Below, one piece after another: positions 9,598 through 15,087 of a DNA stretch of 15,087 bases (the first letter of the stretch is position 1; each line of letters opens with the position of its first letter). Source of the DNA: Beroe ovata (Eukaryota > Ctenophora > Nuda > Beroida > Beroidae); assembly GCA_946803715.1 (NCBI GenBank), contig CAMPET010000058.1:214336-229422 (forward strand), written 5' to 3'. Below the pieces are notes generated by a model. The model made no database searches and was not told the origin of the DNA. It saw nothing but the letters and a program-made list of their open reading frames with translations. The translations under genes and the position numbers were made by a program.

Positions 9598-10053
9598 TTA
9601 TAGTTGTGTTTTTATTTCAGAATGATCTAAAAATGTGCCACTTATTGATTTGGGGGCATTGTTAATTTTAGAGTAATTTGATAGTTTCATTTCGAAATTT
9701 CACATCATAAAATAGGGTGTTTTGACCAAAAAGCACTTGTTTCATTGCATAAGAATATCACTGCATAGACTCGCGGAATTATTATGTATATTCTGGAATA
9801 TCAGATGAATTGATGAATAACGAAAAGGGTGGGGTTCATAAACCTTGCTTTTCAACTCCGCCGAGAATTGAGACACTCTGACATAACTAGCTGAGAGCCC
9901 CTTCTCCCTCCCTCTCACACAAACGCACTTGATTATGATATTTGCGGTTGTGATATCTTCCCGTTACGTTTTCCTAATCGAGTTGTTGTACCGCGAACTC
10001 GCACTATACGTGTTGCGTGTTGCTAAGGTGGGATCGAACTTGTACTATTCCTG
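9598..10053. other. Intergenic spacer between transporter genes A and B
   Basis: These 456 bp hold the 3' flank of gene A and the 5' flank of gene B. No canonical AATAAA signal or TATA box stands out. A T-rich stretch directly follows the gene A stop. Near 9885-9925 there is a short CCTTCTCCCTCCCTCTC tract. Nothing coding was recognised. Confidence 0.5.
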
Positions 10054-11811
10054 ATGGAGAGAGCTCAGAGGGTCCTTATCCTGTGTTTCGCGTTCACGGG
10101 CAATTTATCAGTGCTCTCTGCCTACAGTTATCCAGCAGGTTTTATCCTAGCGTACTTCGAGAGGAGAAACATCAATGTGGTTGCAGGTGAGTGTAACAGC
10201 TTACTATAATCACTATATGAGTAACTCACTCAGTACTCACACTATGAGTAAACTAAGTGTGAGACCTTACACACGAGTAACACGCTCACTTTGAGTGTAG
10301 CAAAGTCACATATCACAGTTTTTGCCAACTCGCTACCACACTAACTGTGACACCTCATTGTAACACCTCACTCTATCACCTCACTTACCCCCTCACACTC
10401 AGGCTCGTTTGCGGTATCCATATGCCAGATCACGTCAGTGCTAAGTCCCTGGATAGTCAGCTACTCGCCTCAGTTCAAGAGATTGGGATTCAAAACACGT
10501 AGTTTAGTACTGTGTCTCGTCAGTGCAGCCTGTTCTGCCGTACTGGGTTATCTGGAGTACTTGGGGGGAACACAGGTGACACACGTGTTACACACATGAT
10601 GTTACACACATTGTGTTACACACTCACGTGTTACATTATATTGGGAGGGGAGTAACACCCTGTATATATCTTCAGGCTCTCGTGTTGCTGGGTGTCTCCA
10701 GATCAATACTCGGAGCTGCCCTCGGAGTGTTCTTCGTCATGGTACAGGTAGGCCACACTCACCTCTCAGTGTCTCACGGTTGTCTCACCAGTGTCTCACC
10801 AGTGTCTCACCATGAGATAGTGTCTCACCATGAGATAGTGTCTCACCAGTGTCTCACCATGAGATAGTGTCTCACCAGTGTCTCAATCTCCAGGGTGAAG
10901 TAGTGGATCGGCATTTCAAAGACAACAAGACCATGGTTGTTCTAATCGGGAGTGGGGTGTACGCGGGAAACACTATCGGGGCCATATTCGGGACTGTGTT
11001 CTTCATGATGGGCGGATGGGGGCTCACAGGACCACTCAATGCTTGTTTCCACCTCGCTCCACTGCTATTCCTGCCTTGTATAAAGACAGAACACGGGGGG
11101 AGCAATGATGAAAACACTGCCATCCTATCATCTTCACAAAGTGGAGATGTAGAGATGTGTGGGCCAACTGATAAACTGAGTCTACCCCAATGTGTGGCGT
11201 ACTACGTGCCTGATTTTGTGTTTTTCATGAACAACGTGGGATTCTCAGTGCTGACCTATGCGATTCCACTGCGTATGAATGAGTACAACGGCAGCCCCAT
11301 GGATGTCGTGGTGTATCAACTGAACATAATCTGCTCCCTAGTGATCGTTCCGGGCATCACCTGTGCTTACTTCATCAACAAGAATATGAGCGTATTTGTA
11401 GGGATGATTGTGGCCAATGTTTGTTTCTATTTGGGATGTTTGTTGATGTTTGCGTCAACCACGCCCTACGCGTCTTTCCACTATGATTTCGAGATCAGCT
11501 CGGCAGTGGTAGGGCTGAGTGATGCGTGCATCACTAACTTCATCATAATTAGCAAGTTTATCATGTTTGAAAAGTGGCTGATTGACATCACCCACATTGA
11601 TCTTGCCACACATGCCACCACTGTGTTCAATGTGAGTGATTCGCTGGGCCATATTGTGGGTGCGGTCATATCAGGCCTGGCCATGGGGTCGAACGTGGAA
11701 ATAGCTTCTCTGAGTGTATTCTTTGGGTTCATGATCGCTACAACCCTCTCTCTTCTCTACACAAGGCGGTCGACTAGAGTGGAAAGTACGTGTGAAGCGG
11801 ACAATGATTGA
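10054..11811 (+). CDS. Transporter gene B: 12-TM major facilitator-type permease, 4 coding exons, 431 aa
   Basis: The coding exons are 10054-10186, 10403-10575, 10676-10747 and 10894-11811, with GT-AG introns of 216, 100 and 146 nt. The ATG at 10054 gives MERAQRVLILCFAFTGN, then YPAGFILAYFERRN, aligning with gene C without gaps at the start. Membrane segments fall near residues 8-32, 45-64, 77-95, 103-124, 141-164, 168-188, 226-247, 264-289, 291-314, 323-349, 366-391 and 396-415. TM4 reads GVSRSILGAALG and ends VQGEVVDRHFKDNK. TM5 holds GSGVYAGNTIGA. DFVFFMNN, FHYDFE, SKFIMFEKW and FNVSDSLGHIVG are shared with gene A. The intron at 10576-10675 is unique to this paralogue: genes A and C are continuous there, and reading through it meets TGA in the first ten codons. 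The cytoplasmic-type tail is short and acidic (CEADND). Substrate is unknown; a solute carrier is the best-supported role. Confidence 0.88.
10200..10400. repeat. Short ACTCA/GTAAC repeats in intron 1 of gene B
   Basis: The intron is built of recurring pentamers such as ACTCA, GAGTA and CACCTCA, with both orientations present, for example ACTCACACTATGAGT. They end in a CCTCACACTCAG acceptor. It is a degenerate local repeat, not an element. Confidence 0.6.
10576..10664. repeat. GTGTTACACAC repeats in the gene-B-specific intron
   Basis: The first part of this 100-nt intron is made of three or four copies of a TGTTACACAC-type word, starting at the donor GTGACACAC. The copy at the exon edge may indicate that the intron grew from local duplication. 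Confidence 0.6.
10760..10885. repeat. GTGTCTCACCA(TGAGATA) repeat in intron 3 of gene B
   Basis: The 11-mer GTGTCTCACCA recurs about six times, in several cases extended with TGAGATA. CTCACCATGAG is close to a palindrome. It fills the 146-nt intron 10748-10893 and keeps one plus-strand frame open into exon 4, so a frame-only search would start the exon too early. The conserved GEVVDR junction and the AG at 10892-10893 set the true boundary. Confidence 0.85.
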
Positions 11812-12082
11812 GCAGTGTGTTGTTGTACATGAGTGTTCATAGCATAGTAACTGTTATTGTAAATCCTACAGCTCCAGTCTCCGCTGACTCTTGCTATAAT
11901 GTGTTAGTTGTATAGGATTAGAAATGGCGTAAGCACCTCATCTTTTGTAAAAACCTCAACATATAACCCACTTGTTCACTCGTTCTTCCTGCCTCGCCTT
12001 CTTTTACCCGCCCTTTAATCTATGTAGAAATAATCCACGTTAACAAACGCTATCTTTTTTCCAAAGGAAATATCACCTAGCA
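11812..12082. other. Intergenic spacer between transporter genes B and C
   Basis: The 271-bp spacer is short for an independent animal gene. It ends in a pyrimidine-rich run followed by CCAAAG and CACCTAG just before the ATG of gene C. That run could be a splice acceptor (5' UTR intron or spliced leader) or chance. No clear TATA box or AATAAA was seen. Confidence 0.4.
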
Positions 12083-13756
12083 ATGGAAAATGTCCGAGAA
12101 AAAGCTCTCCTCCTTGGATTTGCCTTCACCGGCATATTCTCAGTCATGCTCGCCTATAACTACCCAGCTGGCTTCATCCTGGCATATTTCCAACGAGAGA
12201 ATGTCGAGTTTGTATCAGGTTAGTTTGGGCACTGACTGACAGCTATCTTCATCAACTGTCGATAAGAACAGACAGTGTTAATGGCGTCATTCGAAGATCT
12301 CAGCTCGACCGGCAACTGTCAACCACAGTAATTCCTCACCCCCACTTTCTCCCCAGGCATGATGTCGGTGCAGGTATGTCAGATCACTGCCCTCCTCAGC
12401 CCCTATCTGCTGGGGTACTGCCCCCAATTCTGGAGTCTGGGTATGGAGAAGAGGGCGGGGGTGCTGTGTTTAGTAGCTGCGGTGTGCACTGCGTCACTCA
12501 CCGTGCTGACATGGCTGACACACCTGCCCCGACTGCTGGTACTGGGTGTTAGTAGAGGAGTACTTGGCGCTGCTTGTGGACTACTCTTCGTTATTCTACA
12601 GGTGAGAATACGTGTTACCATGGTAACCGCCATGGTAACCTATGTGTTATCATGGTTACCTATTGCATCCATAAAAACCACAATATTATCATGGTTACCA
12701 CTATATATCCATGGTAATCACTACGTAACCATGATAATCACACAGTATATATAGACTACAGTTGTCATAATACTACAACAGGGTGAGGTGGCTGACCGCT
12801 ACCTGAAGGAGAGTAAAGCCATGCTCCTGGTAACTGGTAGCGGTGTATACGCGGGTAACATCCTGGGTGGTATCCTGGGCACTGCCCTCTTCCAGTACCA
12901 CGAGTGGGTGGTAACAGCACCAGTCTTAGCTGGTTTCCACCTGGTACCCTTGCTCTTCCTGATCTGTATGAGGATAGCGAGGAGAGGGGGAGAGGAGAGG
13001 GAACCTATACTTGTGATGGGAGACCACAGAGAACAGCCCACTGAGAGTGTGGACAACAAGTCTCCCAACAACAATAAGTCCCCAACTGTGACTCCACAAC
13101 CCCTGACCCCATCTCCAGAGCAGCAGCGTAGCCCCACCTCCCTCCTCACCCCTCTACAGTACTTAGCATACTTTGTGCCCGACTTGGTGTACCTGATGAA
13201 CAGCATTGCATTCGCCATCCTCACATACTCCATTCCACTACGCATGTTCCACTACAACGGCGAGGTTGCGAGTGAGGTTTTCTACAAACTGAATGTGATC
13301 TGTGCAGCGGATATTATCCCGGGACTGCTATTTTCCTACTTATCTGGCAAGTGTGTGGATGTAACATGTGGGTTGCTAATATCTAACACGGTGTTCTATG
13401 TCGGCAGTCTGCTCATGTATGCGTCCACCACTCCCTTCCTAGCATTTCACTACGATTTCGAAGTGAGTGCCGTGCTGGTAGGCTTGGGAAATGCTTGTAT
13501 CTCTAATCAGATTATACTCAGCAAGTTTATCATGTTCGATAAGTGGATGTTACCGTGTCCCAATGTGGGCCAGCATGCGACTGCCGTGTTCAATGTTATC
13601 GAATCCACTGGACAAATTATAGGCTCGATAATATCAGGGTTTATATTGTGGAATAAGTGGGGGGTTCCTACACTGAGTGTTTTCTTCGCATTCATGATTG
13701 TGTCTTCATTCTCTCTTGTGTTGTGTAGACTATCTTATAAACAGAGCAACATTTAG
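12083..13756 (+). CDS. Transporter gene C: 12-TM major facilitator-type permease, 3 coding exons, 451 aa
   Basis: The coding exons are 12083-12218, 12357-12601 and 12782-13756, with GT-AG introns of 138 and 180 nt. The start MENVREKALLLGFAFTG matches gene B in position, followed by NYPAGFILAYFQREN. TM4 carries LGVSRGVLGAACG and ends LQGEVADRYLKESK; TM5 has GSGVYAGNILGGILG. The loop between TM6 and TM7 (about residues 191-250) is the longest of the three. It begins with a basic-acidic stretch (RIARRGGEERE) and continues as a Pro/Ser/Thr/Asn-rich segment with seven Ser-Pro or Thr-Pro pairs. The C-terminal half keeps FHYDFE, SKFIMFDKW and TAVFNVIESTGQIIG, where genes A and B have FN(I/V)SDSLG. 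The protein ends shortly after TM12 (SYKQSNI). The two introns match the shared introns of genes A and B in position and phase. Substrate is unknown. Confidence 0.88.
12611..12740. repeat. Palindromic CCATGGTAACC repeats in intron 2 of gene C, X-box-like
   Basis: The intron carries a perfect GTTACCATGGTAAC palindrome at 12614-12627. Further half-sites in both orientations follow (CCATGGTAACC, ATCATGGTTACC, CCATGGTAATC, GTAACCATGATAATC). The palindrome fits the RFX X-box consensus. It may be a regulatory cluster or just a self-complementary tandem repeat like those in the other introns of this array. Confidence 0.75.
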
Positions 13757-14321
13757 AGCGAACAGTGTGACAGATTATAAACAGACATTGAACAAACCCT
13801 AACCTCACCATGATTTTGATACATCAGTCATTATTTTTATGTGCATTGAGATGATAGAACTGTTGAACATCAAATGATGACGTAATTTAGATAATTTGAT
13901 TTTTGCAATTTTCACCGCGCCGCGATCACTTTTAATCTTTTTAACACCGAACACGAACATTGTAATGAAAATCAATCGCGCGTAAAGTTAGTGCGCGCCG
14001 CGCGCATGCGAGATCAATTTTGTAAATGAGTACAGTGGTATGCTTACAGGTGAAATGTCGCCGCGCGCTACACAAACACAAGGGTGAGACATGCGACACA
14101 CATGGGTTTTAGTGGTGATTGTTCACAATATTACCTGGCCTCGTTTCGCTGTCGGCCGGCTTTACTTGTAGTGGGAAGTGCATCTGAAATTAGAGGAGTG
14201 TTAATTGTCAGTGTAAATACTAATGTCAGATAATCGCAGAGAGTTAGCACATTTAAATTGAGGGAATGTACTTACAGACATAGTCCAACATACAGACATA
14301 TACACCAACAGACAAGACATT
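13757..14321. other. 3' flank of gene C with a CpG-rich patch
   Basis: No coding evidence was found. From about 13914 to 14069 the sequence is rich in CGCG and GCGCGC words (near 13915, 13976, 13993 and 14060), standing out from the AT-rich surroundings. The pattern suggests an unmethylated or promoter-like island, or the edge of an old repeat. I could not identify paired ends. Confidence 0.4.
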
Positions 14322-14693
14322 TCAAACATGAGACGAAATTGTGAGAATTTTATCCGACAACACCTCTTCACGGCTAACTGTGTAATTGTCTCATCTAACT
14401 TTGGGAAAAAGTGTGTAATTGTTGGACACTATTCTCAGTATAAGAGAACTAGTATCTTCATAACTCGGTATAGAGTGGCAATGACGTGTAGTAACTGTGA
14501 CCACAAACACTGTTTACTAGGCTACAGGGTGACAGTTGACAGACTGCACCATGATTAGTGGTCATTAATTCCAGTCATTTGTCAGTGTCTGACAAACACG
14601 CCCACGTATTTACAATCACTATCTCAACCAATCAGAGTACATCACGTCTTGTTTATTACTGTTAAGAGTGTGCCACGCGATCTGGAATTGCAT
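14322..14693. other. Non-coding stretch with a CCAAT box
   Basis: A 76-codon frame starts at 14328 but shows no family motif and is not called. CCAATCAG, an NF-Y-type CCAAT box, lies at 14628-14635, about 60 bp before the 21-bp repeat. Together with the CATGTGAC E-box-like words of that repeat it could be a promoter for a gene to the right of the window. That is inference. Confidence 0.3.
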
Positions 14694-14770
14694 GTCATGT
14701 GACCTTGGTTACAGGTCAAGTGACCATGGTTACAGGTCATGTGACCATGGTTACAGGTCATGTGACCATG
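14694..14770. repeat. 21-bp tandem repeat, 3.7 copies
   Basis: The unit is GTCATGTGACCATGGTTACA plus G, with copies starting at 14694, 14715, 14736 and 14757 (the last partial). It contains a CATGTG E-box and an ACCATGGTTAC segment related to the X-box-like repeats in intron 2 of gene C. Confidence 0.92.
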
Positions 14771-15020
14771 TGGATGTAATCAATAATTAGGCGGAGTAAA
14801 CCATGAGTAACAGCTGATTTCTCTCACATCGGTAGCCAGTGAGTGACAACTAACAGAACTATAGAAGTTTGTGTGTGTGTATTTAGCAAGATCCCAGCTA
14901 GCGTAGTGTTGAAACAAGCGAGAGATTTACACCCAAGCTCTAACAATCTTCATAGTGCACACACATCAGAATATTATACACATAATATACGCTAGTTTCT
15001 ACAGTAAACTGTGCAGAACA
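14771..15020. other. Non-coding stretch at right end
   Basis: There is unique AT-leaning sequence with a short GTGTGTGTGT run near 14869-14880. No exon, RNA gene or element end was recognised. Confidence 0.5.
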
Positions 15021-15087
15021 TACGTACACAGACACAGACACACACAGACACACTCACAGACACACACAGACACACATACACAGACAC
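15021..15087. repeat. CACAGACA repeat tract running off the window
   Basis: The words CACAGACA and CACACAGACA recur to the last base, so the tract is cut by the window edge and its full length is unknown. Confidence 0.9.

Noticed and set aside
10030-10040. GGGATCGAACTTG as a tRNA T-loop
   Set aside because: There is no matching acceptor stem or anticodon arm around it.
10666-10673. ACCCTGTA as a third transposon end
   Set aside because: It matches only 8 bases of the terminal sequence and sits in the acceptor region of a gene B intron, so chance is more likely.
10613-10867. Plus-strand frame linking exon 3 of gene B to the repeat of intron 3
   Set aside because: Only the middle 24 codons (10676-10747) match the paralogues. 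The ends are intron repeats.
12799-13245. 148-codon minus-strand frame opposite exon 3 of gene C
   Set aside because: It is a shadow of the real plus-strand exon, with no recognisable motifs.
14328-14558. 76-codon plus-strand frame with a CSNCDHKHC segment
   Set aside because: It resembles a zinc-binding pattern only loosely, and there is no family match, splice context or paralogue support.

Overview
The window looks like nuclear DNA of a eukaryote, most likely an invertebrate animal. The evidence is GT-AG introns with conserved phases, abundant (CA/GT)n microsatellites, a fold-back DNA transposon flanked by TA, and an exon of a CELF-type RNA-binding protein. I cannot name the species. Nothing bacterial (operons, Shine-Dalgarno sites, CRISPR arrays) is visible.

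Layout. (1) Positions 402-530 on the minus strand hold one exon of a CELF/Bruno-family protein (second RRM). Its neighbouring exons were not found here. (2) Positions 531-6557 are a gene-poor, repeat-rich stretch. It holds microsatellites, a group of CACGTG E-boxes with a CRE-like site, a 900-bp fold-back element of Tc1/mariner type (2615-3514), and a lone terminus of a second, related element (from 4845). (3) Positions 6558-13756 carry three tandem, same-strand paralogues of a 12-segment membrane transporter, major facilitator type: gene A (6558-9597, 444 aa), gene B (10054-11811, 431 aa) and gene C (12083-13756, 451 aa). (4) Positions 13757-15087 are non-coding, with a CpG-rich patch, a 21-bp tandem repeat and a terminal CA-rich tract.

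The transporters come from local duplication. All three share an intron of phase 1 after the first membrane segment and an intron of phase 0 between segments 4 and 5. Gene B has one extra intron in the middle of its N-terminal half. Gene A has an extra 5' intron filled with a 37-bp minisatellite. Almost every intron carries its own unrelated simple or palindromic repeat, while the exons are conserved. The substrate cannot be read from the sequence. The three proteins differ most at the N-terminus, the loop between segments 6 and 7, and the C-terminus. A recurring motif resembling the RFX X-box occurs between genes, in introns and as a half-site in the minisatellite.

Most open reading frames outside these genes are repeat-driven or random. 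Exon calls rest on reading frame, splice consensus and three-way paralogue agreement, with no transcript evidence.
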